DNA from: Bacillus sp. RO2
GTDB lineage: Bacteria; Bacillota; Bacilli; Bacillales; Bacillaceae_I
Length of the DNA stretch: 46,325 bases
Direction: 5' to 3'
Assembly (NCBI RefSeq): GCF_012911845.1
Contig: NZ_JAAXCU010000035.1
Span: 1-46,325, forward strand
Numbering within the stretch: position 1 is the stretch's first letter; each line of letters begins with the position of its first letter. Position numbers and translations under genes: made by a program. Below, piece by piece: positions 24,057 to 33,785 of the stretch. A model generated the notes under the pieces. The model made no database searches. It was not told where the DNA came from and saw nothing but the letters and a program-made list of their open reading frames with translations.

Positions 24057-25262
24057 TTATACGTTTACTTTTTCAACTGTATGTCGATAATTCCCTTTAA
24101 GTTTAAAGGAGGCTACATATGGGTTTTCTAATAGAATCCTATCAACTTCCTCTGTTTCCACTACAGCCGCTTTATCAGATAAACGAGCTAAAACATGGAT
24201 GTCATAAGGTATATCTAGTTTTCCATTCTTACTAAAAAGCACCCATTTAAATGAAGGTTCGGAGTCCTCTTGATACTCTACATAAGCTGGTTTTGAATAA
24301 ACAGGACGGCCAATTTGAATGATATCTTCAAGAATAGCACTTGCTGTTGGATACATACCTGCTCCAGGTCCTTGCAGTTGAACATTTCCAACAAGGTCGG
24401 TCTCAATGGAAATCGCGTTTTGCACACCATCTACTTGATAAAATGGATGTTCTACTGAAATTAAAGCCGGCTCTACCCTGCACTGTACCCCTTTTTCCCC
24501 TTTAAATAATGTGACAATATGCCTGAATCGTAGTCCAAGCTCATCGGCTATTTCCACATATTCTGCCGTGATTTCTTTAATTCCCTTGCGTATAATGGAC
24601 TGCTCAACTGGTTTTTCTCCATAGATTAGCCCGCTCAAAATCACTCCCTTGTAATAGGCATCAAACCCCTCAATATCATTGGCAGGATCAGCCTCTGCAA
24701 ATCCATTTTCTTGAGCTGCTAGTAAAGTCGCTTCAAAAGAATGGCCATCTTTTCTCATGCTAGATAAGATGAAATTGGAAGTTCCATTTAATATTGCTTC
24801 TACTTTTTGAATCCGATTTACCTGCAACAGTTGCCTTAGAGTCTGAATGATAGGGACTCCACCAGCTACTGTTGCTTCAAAGCCTACCGAAACTCCCCTC
24901 TTTTTAGCCAAGGCTAGAAGCTCTTCTCCATGATGGGCAAACATTTCCTTGTTCGCCGTCACCACGTGAATCCTTTTTTCTATTGCCTGTTCTAAATAGG
25001 TGCGTCCTGGCTCACATCCCACAATTGCATCCACTATTACATGCAAGTTTGGCAATTTAATTATCTCTTTAAAGTTCGTCGTTAGCAGAATCCCTTCCTC
25101 ACGAAATTCTTGATGTTTTTCGAGATTTTTAACAAGGATTGCCACAACCCTCACACGTTTCCCCAAAACCTGCTCTAACCTTTTTTGGTGTGATTTAATG
25201 GAGTGATGGACTCCTTTGCCTACTGTACCGAATCCAAGGATTGCTATATTTAAGTCAGACAT
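24057..25262 (-). CDS. hom: Homoserine dehydrogenase
   Basis: A 401-aa protein. ILGFGTVGKGV near the N-terminus binds NAD(P). The catalytic domain includes TANKEMFA, NGTSNFILSSM, AQENGFAEADPANDIEG and GPGAGMYPTASAIL. The C-terminal extension (from about 320) is shorter than a full ACT domain. It supplies homoserine to MetX. The start at 25262 lies in the end of metX (13-bp overlap) behind AAGGAAGTG; a 16-codon longer frame would run inside metX. Being in an S-box operon suggests a methionine-dedicated isozyme. Confidence 0.93.
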   Translation of the reverse strand: MSDLNIAILGFGTVGKGVHHSIKSHQKRLEQVLGKRVRVVAILVKNLEKHQEFREEGILLTTNFKEIIKLPNLHVIVDAIVGCEPGRTYLEQAIEKRIHVVTANKEMFAHHGEELLALAKKRGVSVGFEATVAGGVPIIQTLRQLLQVNRIQKVEAILNGTSNFILSSMRKDGHSFEATLLAAQENGFAEADPANDIEGFDAYYKGVILSGLIYGEKPVEQSIIRKGIKEITAEYVEIADELGLRFRHIVTLFKGEKGVQCRVEPALISVEHPFYQVDGVQNAISIETDLVGNVQLQGPGAGMYPTASAILEDIIQIGRPVYSKPAYVEYQEDSEPSFKWVLFSKNGKLDIPYDIHVLARLSDKAAVVETEEVDRILLENPYVASFKLKGNYRHTVEKVNV

Positions 25263-26341
25263 TCTGCCACTTCCTTTCTTTCTAATATGTTTTTGACATG
25301 ATGGCCCCATTTCTCAAATTCTACAAGAAACCCGTCATGCCCAAACCTCGTCTCCACATGTAAATATGTTGCATCTTTATTAAGTTCCTTCATTTCTTTA
25401 ACGAGTTCCTCTGCTAGAGGTGGAGGATAAAGAAGATCACCATAAAAACTAAGCATGAATATTTTTGCCTCGACCCGCTCCAGCGCTCTTTGCCAACCGC
25501 CTCTATTGAGACCGATATCGTATTGATCCATAGCCTGAAGAAGAATCAGGTAGCTATTCGCATCAAAGCGTTCTGAAAATTTTGTTCCCTGGTACTTTAG
25601 ATAAGAGTCAACCTGATATTCAATCTCCACTCCTTCTTTTCTTTCCCTCTTAAAACGATCATTAAATAAACTTTCTGATCGGTAGGTAACCAGGCCTACC
25701 ATTCTTGCGATTTCCATGCCTTTAATGCTCGTTCCTTCCGAATAATTTCCGTTATCCCAAAGTGGATCTGACTTTATCGCATGGCGACCAATGGAATTGT
25801 AAGCTAAGGCATAATCCGTGAAATATGGCGACACTGCCATTGGTATAAGTATTTCTGAGAATTGAGGATATAAATGTCCCCACTCAAGTACTTGCATTCC
25901 ACCAAGCGATCCGCCGATAATCGCTTTTACTCGTTTTACACCTAACTTTTGTAAAGCTTTATACTGAGAATGCACCATATCTCTGATAGTTACGGCGGGA
26001 AAGGTGGCGCCATATTTTTTATCCGTTTCGGGGTTTATGCTTTTTGGCCCTGTGCTACCATTACATCCTCCAAGTACGTTTATTGTTATAACTTGGTATC
26101 TGTTTGTGTCAACATAAAGACCAGGGCCGATAAATTCACTCCACCAACCTGGTGATTCTTTTGAACCGACAGTGGCTTGATTTCCAGATAGTGCGTGGCA
26201 AACCACAATAACTTCACCAGCCAGGTTACCTTTTCGTTCATACGCAATCTCCACATTAGGGAGATTAATTCCGTTTTCTAAAAGCAACGTTCCGATCGAT
26301 ACCTTATTGGTATGTTCCGATTGACAGCTCACAAATCCCAC
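25250..26341 (-). CDS. metX: Homoserine O-acetyltransferase
   Basis: A 363-aa alpha/beta-hydrolase acyltransferase. The nucleophile is S145 in GGSLGGMQ; the acid and base lie in FYGDLLYPP and RFGHDGF. NVLGGCNGSTGP is the conserved substrate loop. It makes O-acetylhomoserine, the substrate of MetY. The start is uncertain: GTG at 26341, only 6 bp after the metY stop, has no clear ribosome site, so coupling to metY is likely. MetX enzymes of some lineages use succinyl-CoA; acyl choice is not certain from sequence. Confidence 0.9.
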   Translation of the reverse strand: MGFVSCQSEHTNKVSIGTLLLENGINLPNVEIAYERKGNLAGEVIVVCHALSGNQATVGSKESPGWWSEFIGPGLYVDTNRYQVITINVLGGCNGSTGPKSINPETDKKYGATFPAVTIRDMVHSQYKALQKLGVKRVKAIIGGSLGGMQVLEWGHLYPQFSEILIPMAVSPYFTDYALAYNSIGRHAIKSDPLWDNGNYSEGTSIKGMEIARMVGLVTYRSESLFNDRFKRERKEGVEIEYQVDSYLKYQGTKFSERFDANSYLILLQAMDQYDIGLNRGGWQRALERVEAKIFMLSFYGDLLYPPPLAEELVKEMKELNKDATYLHVETRFGHDGFLVEFEKWGHHVKNILERKEVAECLT

Positions 26342-26347
26342 TCATTT

Positions 26348-27667
26348 CTATATGTTTTGACTGACTGTAGCATGTTTAGATTTTCCGGTAGCAACAAATA
26401 GTGCTTGATCTAGGTCATTTTGAAGATCCTTTAGAGATTCAATTCCAACAGACAAACGAATTAGATCTTCTGTCACACCGGATTTAATTAAGTCCTCACC
26501 TGTTAGCTGTTGATGTGTTGTAGAAGCAGGATGAATGATCAGCGATTTTGCATCACCGACATTTGCGACATGAGACCAAAGTTTAATACTGTCAATAGCT
26601 TTTCTCCCTGCATCCCTTCCACCTTTGATGCCAAAGTTTACAATGGAGCCGTTTCCGTTACCTAAATATTTTCTGGCAAGTGTATGAGCAGGATGTTCTG
26701 GAAGTCCAGGGTAAGAAACCCACTCTACAGCAGGGTGATCCTGTAAGTATTTCGCTAATTCCAAGGCATTCTCATTATGCTTTTCTACTCGTAAATGTAA
26801 GGTTTCAAGCCCCTGTAGAAGTAAAAAAGCATTTTGAGGACTTAAGCATGCTCCAAAATCTCTTAAAAGTTGAACTCTTAGCTTCACTGCGAATGCAAGA
26901 TTGCCAAAAGTCTGTGCATACTTGATGCCGTTATAACTTTCATCAGGCTCCGTGAATCCAGGGAAGTTTGGATGGTCCCAGTTAAAATTACCGCCATCCA
27001 CTACAATTCCGCCAATGGTTGTTCCATGGCCCCCAATCCATTTAGTTGCAGAGTGAACAACAATGTCTGCTCCCCACTTGATAGGGTTGCAAAGGTAAGG
27101 AGATGCAAACGTATTATCAATGATTAATGGTATATAGTTATCATGGGCTACCTTTGCTACTGCTTCCACATCCAGTACACGCAAACTTGGATTTCCAATA
27201 ATCTCTCCAAATATCGCCTTCGTTTTCGGTGTAATGGCATTGCGAAAATTCTCCGGATCTGTTGCATCTACAAACTTCACCTTAATACCATACTTAGGAA
27301 GTGTTACAGCAAAGAGATTATAGGTCCCGCCATATAAATTTTCTGCAGCTACAATTTCATCTCCAGCATGCGCAATGTTCAAGATGGCAAACGCGATTGC
27401 TGACATTCCTGAGCTTGTAGCAACAGCTGCCACCCCACCTTCTAAAAGAGCAAGTCTTTTTTCTAGCACATCTACCGTAGGATTCATAATTCTTGTGTAT
27501 ATATTACCGAATTCATTTAACGCGAAAAGATTTTGCGCATGGTCGGTGTTATCAAAAACATAAGAAGTCGTTTGGTAAATAGGCACTGCCCTTGAACCTG
27601 TCGTCGGGTCTGGCGTTTGTCCTCCGTGCAATAATACTGTCTCCACATCATAGTTTTGTTTGGTCAT
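26348..27667 (-). CDS. metY: O-acetylhomoserine sulfhydrylase
   Basis: A 439-aa PLP enzyme of the Cys/Met class, the longer length typical of MetY. The PLP lysine is K209 in [19 protein letters not shown] and [10 protein letters not shown] are conserved upstream. It adds sulfide to O-acetylhomoserine to make homocysteine. First gene of metY-metX-hom, behind AGGAGG and the S-box. Confidence 0.95.
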   Translation of the reverse strand: MTKQNYDVETVLLHGGQTPDPTTGSRAVPIYQTTSYVFDNTDHAQNLFALNEFGNIYTRIMNPTVDVLEKRLALLEGGVAAVATSSGMSAIAFAILNIAHAGDEIVAAENLYGGTYNLFAVTLPKYGIKVKFVDATDPENFRNAITPKTKAIFGEIIGNPSLRVLDVEAVAKVAHDNYIPLIIDNTFASPYLCNPIKWGADIVVHSATKWIGGHGTTIGGIVVDGGNFNWDHPNFPGFTEPDESYNGIKYAQTFGNLAFAVKLRVQLLRDFGACLSPQNAFLLLQGLETLHLRVEKHNENALELAKYLQDHPAVEWVSYPGLPEHPAHTLARKYLGNGNGSIVNFGIKGGRDAGRKAIDSIKLWSHVANVGDAKSLIIHPASTTHQQLTGEDLIKSGVTEDLIRLSVGIESLKDLQNDLDQALFVATGKSKHATVSQNI

Positions 27668-27702
27668 CCTTCATTCCTCCTATTTTCTAATTTCCACAAA
27701 AT

Positions 27703-27727
27703 AAAAACCCCTTCCTAAGAAGAGGTT
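27703..27727 (-). terminator. S-box expression-platform terminator
   Basis: Minus strand: AACCTCTTC pairs with GAAGGGGTT-like sequence (G-U and shift tolerated), then TTTTTATTTT, between the aptamer and metY. Confidence 0.8.
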
Positions 27728-27737
27728 ATACTTCCTC

Positions 27738-27851
27738 CTCTTATCTCTCAGGCTACTTTGCCTGCAGGAATTAGCACCATCTCAAGAAAATTATTTCTTG
27801 AAGGTTGCCGGACTTCATAGGGCCTGATCCCTCAGTCACTCTGGATAAGAG
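27738..27851 (-). ncRNA. SAM-I riboswitch (S-box)
   Basis: Minus strand: P1 is CTCTTATC/GATAAGAG. The conserved AGAGTGACTGAGGGA, GGCCCTATGAAGTCC, GGCAACC and GGTGCTAATTCC elements are all present in order. SAM binding favours the terminator before metY, so the operon is on when methionine/SAM is low. Confidence 0.97.
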
Positions 27852-28031
27852 TTATTTAGTTGGTTAATACGTTAAAACATAATAGTTTATAATCTACGTT
27901 ATTCTAAGGAGAAATAATTATTACTAAAACTTTTTGCAATTATAGCAACTGAAAAGCCATAAAGTCAATAAAATATTCTGAAATTTTCAACACAACTTAT
28001 AATTTCCACTAACTTCCTGAAAGCAAACTAC

Positions 28032-28095
28032 TTGAAAGTCAAAAAAGGTCAAAGTATAATAACTATACAACCTTTAAAGGTCAAAATAAGTCAAA
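28032..28095 (+). promoter_or_regulatory. clpE promoter with two CtsR boxes
   Basis: The -35 is TTGAAA (28032-28037), 17 bp from the -10 TATAAT (28055-28060). CtsR sites, each two heptads spaced 3 bp, are AGTCAAA/GGTCAAA (28037-28053, inside the spacer) and GGTCAAA/AGTCAAA (28079-28095, after the start point). Two sites imply tight heat-inducible repression. Confidence 0.9.
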
Positions 28096-28164
28096 CTTTT
28101 ATCAAGGGTGACATGTTTCCCTTTCAACATGATGGGGCATATCACAACAATATGAGGAGGTAGC

Positions 28165-30303
28165 ATGATGATGAAATGTCAAAAATGTGAAGTGAATAAC
28201 GCAACCATTCAATTTAAATTTCGCTCAAATAACGAGCAAACACAGCTAGTCTTATGCTCTTCCTGCTTTGAAGAAGTAAGAGCACAAATGAAAACTCCGA
28301 CCCCAAACGGTTTTTTCTCTGACTTTCCTTTTATGAGCGGGTCGTCCAATGAGAAAGATGAGTGGAACGCTGCAACTCAACAACCGCCATCAGGAAACAA
28401 CAAAAGTGGAAGCATACTTGATGAGCTTGGAAAAAATATAACCAATATTGCCAAAACAGGTCTTATCGATCCTGTCATTGGACGTGATAAAGAAATTAAA
28501 CGTGTTATTGAAATACTGAATAGAAGAAATAAAAATAACCCAGTCTTAATTGGGGAACCAGGTGTAGGGAAAACTGCCATAGTAGAAGGCTTAGCCCTGA
28601 AAATTGTAGAGGGTGAAGTCCCTTCAAAATTAAAAAACAAGGAAATTTATTTGCTGGATGTAGCTTCCCTTGTTGCAAACACGGGAATTCGAGGTCAATT
28701 TGAAGAACGCCTCAAACAAGTGATTGCAGAACTACAAAATAGAAAAAACGTCATTTTATTTGTGGATGAATTACACCTCATTGTAGGCGCTGGCTCTGCT
28801 GAAGGCTCTATGGATGCAGGAAACATCTTAAAACCTGCATTGGCAAGGGGCGAGCTTCAGTTGGTAGGGGCAACGACTTTAAAAGAATACCGTCAAATTG
28901 AAAAAGATGCCGCACTTGAACGCCGCTTCCAACCGGTAACTGTGAAAGAGCCGTCTACAGACGAGGCATTAAAAATTATCAAAGGAATTCAGTCAAAATA
29001 TGAGGATTACCATCAGGTTTCTTATACTGAAGATGCCATTAATGCGTGTGTAGAGTTATCACATCGTTATATCCAAGATCGTTTCTTACCAGACAAAGCG
29101 ATAGATCTTTTAGATGAAGCAGGTTCAAGAAAAAATCTGACTTTAAATACGATTGATTTGGAGCAAATTGATGCTCGTCTGAATCAAATCGAAAAAGAAA
29201 AAAAGGCCGCGTTATCTAAAGAGGATTACGAAACTGCAGCCAAATTAAGGGATGAAGAAGAAAAGTTAGAAGAAAAAAGAAACTCTAACAATCATGTAGA
29301 TTCTGAGCGCGGTCAAGTAACCCTAGAAGATATCCAACTCATCATGGAAGAAATGTCAGGAATCCCTATAGGTAAGTTGCAAGTTGATGAACAAGAAAAG
29401 TTAAGAAACCTTGCAACAAACCTCAACAAAAAAGTAATAGGACAAGAACAAGCAGTTAATAAGATTACCAAAGCAATTCGCAGAAGCCGTGCTGGCTTAA
29501 AAAGAAAGGAGCGTCCAATCGGTGCATTCTTATTCGTGGGACCTACAGGTGTAGGGAAAACAGAACTGACTAAATCACTCGCCGAAGAGCTATTCGGAAC
29601 GAAAGATGCGTATATCCGCTTTGATATGAGTGAATACATGGAGAAGCATGCAGTTTCCAAACTGATTGGCTCCCCTCCAGGCTATGTTGGTCACGAGGAA
29701 GCAGGACAGCTGACAGAAAAAGTTCGCCGTAATCCTTACAGCATCATTTTGCTTGATGAAATGGAAAAAGCTCATCCAGACGTTCTGCACCTGTTCTTGC
29801 AGGTTATGGAAGATGGCCGTTTAACCGACAGTCAAGGAAGAACGGTAAGCTTCAAGGATACGGTTATCATTATGACAAGTAATGCAGGAGTGACGGACAA
29901 GAAAATTTCCGTTGGGTTTGAAAAGCAGGACTCTCCTGAAACGAGTTCCGTTATCGAAAGCTTATCTAACTATTTCAAACCGGAATTCCTAAACCGTTTT
30001 GATGGCATCATCGAGTTTTCACAACTGCAAAAAGAACACTTATTATCCATTGTAGATATTATGCTCGGTGAATTAACTGAGATGTTGAGTCAAGAACGTA
30101 AGTGTGAACTATCGATTTCAGATACTGCAAAGGAAAAACTGATTGAGCTTGGGTACAATCCTGCTTACGGTGCAAGACCATTGCGCCGCATTATCCAAGA
30201 ACATGTGGAAGATCCAATTACAGACCTACTGTTAGATGGAGATACTCTTGAGAAGATACATGTGGATGTTACGAATAATGAAATCGAAGTAAACGGAAAA
30301 TAA
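28165..30303 (+). CDS. clpE: ATP-dependent Clp protease ATPase subunit ClpE
   Basis: A 712-aa protein. The N-terminal zinc finger (C5, C8, C31, C34) defines ClpE and replaces the ClpC N-domain. The first AAA+ module has GEPGVGKT at 130-137. A UVR-type coiled segment lies about 345-378 ([17 protein letters not shown]). The second AAA+ module has GPTGVGKT near 458 and ends in [10 protein letters not shown]. It unfolds substrates for ClpP during heat and protein-misfolding stress. Start behind AGGAGG; three successive ATG codons. Monocistronic. Confidence 0.95.
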   Translation: MMMKCQKCEVNNATIQFKFRSNNEQTQLVLCSSCFEEVRAQMKTPTPNGFFSDFPFMSGSSNEKDEWNAATQQPPSGNNKSGSILDELGKNITNIAKTGLIDPVIGRDKEIKRVIEILNRRNKNNPVLIGEPGVGKTAIVEGLALKIVEGEVPSKLKNKEIYLLDVASLVANTGIRGQFEERLKQVIAELQNRKNVILFVDELHLIVGAGSAEGSMDAGNILKPALARGELQLVGATTLKEYRQIEKDAALERRFQPVTVKEPSTDEALKIIKGIQSKYEDYHQVSYTEDAINACVELSHRYIQDRFLPDKAIDLLDEAGSRKNLTLNTIDLEQIDARLNQIEKEKKAALSKEDYETAAKLRDEEEKLEEKRNSNNHVDSERGQVTLEDIQLIMEEMSGIPIGKLQVDEQEKLRNLATNLNKKVIGQEQAVNKITKAIRRSRAGLKRKERPIGAFLFVGPTGVGKTELTKSLAEELFGTKDAYIRFDMSEYMEKHAVSKLIGSPPGYVGHEEAGQLTEKVRRNPYSIILLDEMEKAHPDVLHLFLQVMEDGRLTDSQGRTVSFKDTVIIMTSNAGVTDKKISVGFEKQDSPETSSVIESLSNYFKPEFLNRFDGIIEFSQLQKEHLLSIVDIMLGELTEMLSQERKCELSISDTAKEKLIELGYNPAYGARPLRRIIQEHVEDPITDLLLDGDTLEKIHVDVTNNEIEVNGK

Positions 30304-30310
30304 TATAGTA

Positions 30311-30340
30311 AAGACTGTCCAAATCGGGCAGTCTTTTTTT
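30311..30340 (+). terminator. clpE terminator
   Basis: AAGACTGTCC pairs with GGGCAGTCTT (one G-U), followed by seven T, 8 bp after the stop. Confidence 0.9.
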
Positions 30341-30358
30341 AGATAAGAAAATATGAAA

Positions 30359-30425
30359 ACTGTTTATTTCCTTTTCAGGCGCTTCGCTTGCCTGCTGGCG
30401 TCTGCGCGCCTTTCACTTCATCAAC
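30359..30425. repeat. Type-2 dispersed repeat reduced to a hairpin
   Basis: Read leftward it starts GTTGATGAAGTGAAAGGCGC and ends GCGCCTGAAAAGGAAATAAA. These are the two ends of the 46114-46240 element with the roughly 60-bp middle deleted. The result is a 66-bp near-palindrome. Confidence 0.7.
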
Positions 30426-30507
30426 TAGGGAATCTATTTCACCACAAAATAAAAAATGCGTTCTATATGAGTTACTGTAATAGCATACCCTTTGTTTCTA
30501 GATTTCC

Positions 30508-30633
30508 AGCTGTGGATTGGAGCAAATGGCGAAGAGAGGGAGATAGCGGTAGCTTGAGACTCCGCAACGAAGTGAGGAGGCTCAAGCACCGCCCCTAGGA
30601 AAGCGAAGCCAATTGCGGAAAGGAACAGCGGTG
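30508..30633. repeat. Type-1 dispersed repeat, short copy
   Basis: It starts CAGCTGTGGATTGGAGCAAA, contains GAGGAGGCTCAAGCACCGCC, and ends GCCAATTGCGGAAAGGAACA plus GCGGTG. Same class and layout as 12619-12751 but in the opposite orientation; a short internal segment differs. Confidence 0.8.
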
Positions 30634-30673
30634 ATAAGCCATTAACAAATGTTTTATACCTTATTTTTGTTAC

Positions 30674-31006
30674 CTATACATCCAGTTCACCGTTTAGATC
30701 CAGTCCTAGTCCTCTTCTGTAGAAACGGAATCCCCGACTTTTAAATTCTGGAATATAAAATTTCATCTTGGAGTTACCCAAGTTGCCGATAAATATTAAA
30801 TTGTATCTAGTGATACCTTGAAGAGTCAATGAACGAAGAGGTTCCCTCCTATCATTGTCCGGATCTATGATTACATCCACTATCTCCTGCTGGATGATCT
30901 TTTCATTCATAATGGAATTGGCGTTCTCCACTTTAGTCTTCGATTGACACGCCGACACATTAAAAAGCAACACAATAGAAAATACTACATGAAACATACA
31001 AGCCAC
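30674..31006 (-). CDS. Hypothetical lipoprotein, 110 aa
   Basis: A signal peptide ends in VSAC (C20), predicting lipid attachment. The mature part is about 90 residues with an acidic front (IIDPDNDRREP) and a beta-rich remainder (YNLIFIGNLGNSKMKFYIPEF). I do not recognise the family. GTG start 8 nt after GGGAGG. The C-terminus lies 40 bp from a type-1 repeat. Confidence 0.55.
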   Translation of the reverse strand: MACMFHVVFSIVLLFNVSACQSKTKVENANSIMNEKIIQQEIVDVIIDPDNDRREPLRSLTLQGITRYNLIFIGNLGNSKMKFYIPEFKSRGFRFYRRGLGLDLNGELDV

Positions 31007-31085
31007 GATACTAACCTCCCACTCTTATCGTGACCCTAAGCTCCATCATTATGTGATTTCCCATCATTTGTTACAAAACTGTAAT

Positions 31086-31985
31086 CTACTCTAAATCATA
31101 CTCATGTAAATGAACAAAGCTAAAACCTTGCTCCAATAAGGCCAATACAGCATCTTCAACTCCTTCTGCTGTATCACTTTGAGGTTGATTCATATGCAAA
31201 ATGATGATAGAACCTGGATTTGCTTTTAACATTTCTTGTGTTACTTCCTCCTTCGTAAAAGTTGCGCCACCATCACCAATGACATCAAAGTTAACCACTT
31301 GTACACCTAAGTCTTCCGCAATTTGAACAGCTGTATCATCATAAAATGCCGTACCCGAGCGAAAATATTGTGGTATCTCTCCTGTTATCTCAAATATTTT
31401 TATTTGGTTTTCCATTATTTCTTCCACTATTTCAACTTGGGAAGAAGTACTGGAAATTCCCCAAGCACTTCTTGGAGTAACGGAAAGCGGCTTATGTTCT
31501 GTTCCATGGTTTTGAATCGTGAAGAGTGGGTTTGCTGCAAGATCTACAAATGCCTCATATTGTTCATCAATCCACCTTGCATTGACAAAGAGGTCTGCCT
31601 TTATATTGTTTTCTACTAGAAAAGAAATTAGGTCTTCATCATATCCGCTCCCATTTTCACCTCCACATGCATCTAAAGTAAGGGTGATTACTTTTTCATC
31701 TGTTTTTAAGCGTGTTTTGACCCCTGTTACATACTCTGAAAATTGCGACGAATCACTATAGACTTGTCCGTTTACTTCTAATGCGAGGTCCTCCAGCTCT
31801 TGTTTCTTTGAGTCTTTCTCTATGTTTTCACTGTCTTTATTTTCCTCCAGCTTAGGAACATTCTTTTGTTCTTGAGCACCGTTAATTTCCTTAACACTAT
31901 GTTCTGTTACCTTCGTGTTTGTGAACGATGTACAACCCATTGTTATTATCAACATAAACATAAATACCACAGACTTTTTCCCCAT
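31086..31985 (-). CDS. Lipoprotein polysaccharide deacetylase (NodB fold)
   Basis: A 299-aa protein. The lipobox is MGC (C18), followed by a charged, Lys/Glu-rich linker (about 25-75). The NodB domain begins VITLTLDACGG, a variant of the TFDDG motif with the second Asp replaced by Ala. Metal histidines lie in NHGTEHKP; RSGTAFYD and IILHMNQP are motifs 3 and 5. It likely removes acetyl groups from a surface glycan. The altered motif 1 occurs in a known side branch and may change metal use (inference). Confidence 0.8.
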   Translation of the reverse strand: MGKKSVVFMFMLIITMGCTSFTNTKVTEHSVKEINGAQEQKNVPKLEENKDSENIEKDSKKQELEDLALEVNGQVYSDSSQFSEYVTGVKTRLKTDEKVITLTLDACGGENGSGYDEDLISFLVENNIKADLFVNARWIDEQYEAFVDLAANPLFTIQNHGTEHKPLSVTPRSAWGISSTSSQVEIVEEIMENQIKIFEITGEIPQYFRSGTAFYDDTAVQIAEDLGVQVVNFDVIGDGGATFTKEEVTQEMLKANPGSIIILHMNQPQSDTAEGVEDAVLALLEQGFSFVHLHEYDLE

Positions 31986-32036
31986 TTTTCTTCCATCCCC
32001 TGTGCATTTCGACTTTTGATTACAAAGATAAAATCC

Positions 32037-32095
32037 AAAAAAAGATGACTAGGTAACTGACTCACTTTATAACAAGTGAGCCAATCAACTAGTCA
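32037..32095 (-). terminator. Long hairpin terminator after the MurE-like gene
   Basis: Minus strand: outer stem TGACTAG/CTAGTCA and inner stem CTCACTT/AAGTGAG, followed by TCTTTTTT. Confidence 0.8.
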
Positions 32096-32111
32096 GCCTA
32101 TACCCTTTTCT

Positions 32112-33602
32112 CTATGTTGTAGGTATTGTTTCTGTCAGTGGAAAGGCCTGTATTGCTTTTAGCGTAATTTCTTTTTCATCAAATGGAACGGATTCTTTCC
32201 CAATCAATTGATAATTTTCATGACCCTTGCCGGCAATGAGGATAACATCCCCTTCGCCAGCAATTTCAACAGCTCGGATGATTGCTTGTTCGCGATCAGG
32301 TATACACTCAAAGTTTTCGTGAATGGCTCCAGAAGCCATCCCCTGGACAATTTCTTCTCCAGGCTCATCTAGTGGATTATCCGTAGTAAAGATGACATAT
32401 TCTGATTTTTCGGTTGCAATTCTACCCATTTTAGGGCGCTTATCTTTGTCTCTTCCTCCACCTGTGCCGATAATGGAAATAATTTTTTGCTTAGAGAACA
32501 TGCGTATGCTGTCCAACGCTTTTCCGATTGCATCTTCGGTATGAGCATAATCGATAATTACATTACGCTTGTCACCAGTCTTTAGAGTTTGCATGCGTCC
32601 ACTCGGAGGAGTAGTCTCTCTTAGGTGATTTAAGATACGCTCAAAAGGCATCCCCTTATCCCAAAGTACACAAATGACGGATAAAATATTGTAGACATTA
32701 AACTCCCCAACGAATGGAATTTCCAATTCATATTCGCCAAAATTAGTTTCTAGGATGAAGTTTGTCTTATTTTCGAAAAATTTAATGTCACGCGCTTTGA
32801 AATCCGCATCGTTTTTAATTCCGTAAGTGATGATTCTTGCACCTGTCATTTGTATATAATCTTCGGTTGCCGCATCATCTACGTTCAAAATTGCCGCTTT
32901 GTCTTTACGGAGGTCTTGGCCTAATTGAGCAAAAAGTAGACCTTTGGCGTTTTTATAGTTCTCCATTGTCCCATGAAAGTCGAGGTGGTCTTGTGTTAGG
33001 TTAGTGAATACACCGTTTTGGAATTCCACTCCGGCAAGACGGCCGAGAACTAGACCATGTGAGGATACTTCCATTACCACATCCGTTACGCCGGCTTCCA
33101 CCATATCTTTTAGCATTCGCTGCATGGTTAATACGTCACTTGTCGTATTTTTACTTTCGAACTTTTCTCCGTCTATATCAATTTCAATGGTACCGCTTAG
33201 TCCTGTTTTATACCCTTCTTTTCTCATTACATTATTAATGACACTTGATACGGTCGTTTTACCATTGGTTCCTGTAACACCAACAATTCGAAGTTTGGTG
33301 GATGGATAGTCAAAGAATACATTGGCTAACTGACCCAATGCGCGCTCTGTGTCTCTTACGTGCACATAGCAAATTCTCTCATCCAATTGTTCCGGCAGGT
33401 CCTGGACCACAATAACACTTGCGCCTTTTTCTATTGCTGATGGTATGTAGCGGTGCCCATCCACCGTATAGCCTTTTATACAAACAAATACTGAATCTGT
33501 CGTAACTTGTCTAGAATCAGAAAAAATATTAGAAACGGACAAAGGGAAATCACCGTATACTTTAAGGGTTGAAACATTGGAAAATAATACATTTGTTTTC
33601 AT
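32112..33602 (-). CDS. murE: Stand-alone MurE-like Mur ligase
   Basis: A 496-aa protein. The N-terminal UDP-binding domain includes SNIFSDSRQV; ATP loop TGTNGKTT is at 110-117; then EVSSHGL, DHLDFHGTM with the carbamylated-Lys region, and GTGGGRDKDKRPKMG. The motif that reads DNPR in meso-diaminopimelate-adding MurE is DNPL here (408-411). The canonical cell-division-cluster neighbours are absent, so this is probably a second MurE-type ligase. ATG at 33602 follows AAGGAAG; a 17-codon extension upstream is not supported. It ligates an amino acid to UDP-MurNAc-Ala-Glu in the family; the residue added is uncertain. Confidence 0.85.
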   Translation of the reverse strand: MKTNVLFSNVSTLKVYGDFPLSVSNIFSDSRQVTTDSVFVCIKGYTVDGHRYIPSAIEKGASVIVVQDLPEQLDERICYVHVRDTERALGQLANVFFDYPSTKLRIVGVTGTNGKTTVSSVINNVMRKEGYKTGLSGTIEIDIDGEKFESKNTTSDVLTMQRMLKDMVEAGVTDVVMEVSSHGLVLGRLAGVEFQNGVFTNLTQDHLDFHGTMENYKNAKGLLFAQLGQDLRKDKAAILNVDDAATEDYIQMTGARIITYGIKNDADFKARDIKFFENKTNFILETNFGEYELEIPFVGEFNVYNILSVICVLWDKGMPFERILNHLRETTPPSGRMQTLKTGDKRNVIIDYAHTEDAIGKALDSIRMFSKQKIISIIGTGGGRDKDKRPKMGRIATEKSEYVIFTTDNPLDEPGEEIVQGMASGAIHENFECIPDREQAIIRAVEIAGEGDVILIAGKGHENYQLIGKESVPFDEKEITLKAIQAFPLTETIPTT

Positions 33603-33750
33603 AACAGTCACTTCCTTTTCTGATACTAAAAATGATAATGATAGTATCTTCATAAAATCTTATGTACCTTACAAATTTTTTTATCGGATTTTACATCTAT
33701 TTTGGTTAAAGTATACCCTTTATTCTACAAAATTTGCGGTAAAAGTGAAA

Positions 33751-33783
33751 GAAAAAGCTGCCGAAGAATACGACAGCTTTTTC
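33751..33783 (-). terminator. Terminator of the oligoendopeptidase gene
   Basis: GAAAAAGCTG pairs with CAGCTTTTTC, extended past one mismatch; the T-run is part of the stem. It ends 2 bp from the stop. Confidence 0.75.
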
Positions 33784-33785
33784 TC

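Noticed and set aside
24057-25310. Longer homoserine dehydrogenase start (MGPSCQKH)
   Set aside because: The extra 16 codons lie within the end of metX, and the ribosome site and conserved N-terminus support the start at 25262.
30353-30598. 81-codon plus-strand frame after clpE
   Set aside because: It spans two repeat elements and has no ribosome site.
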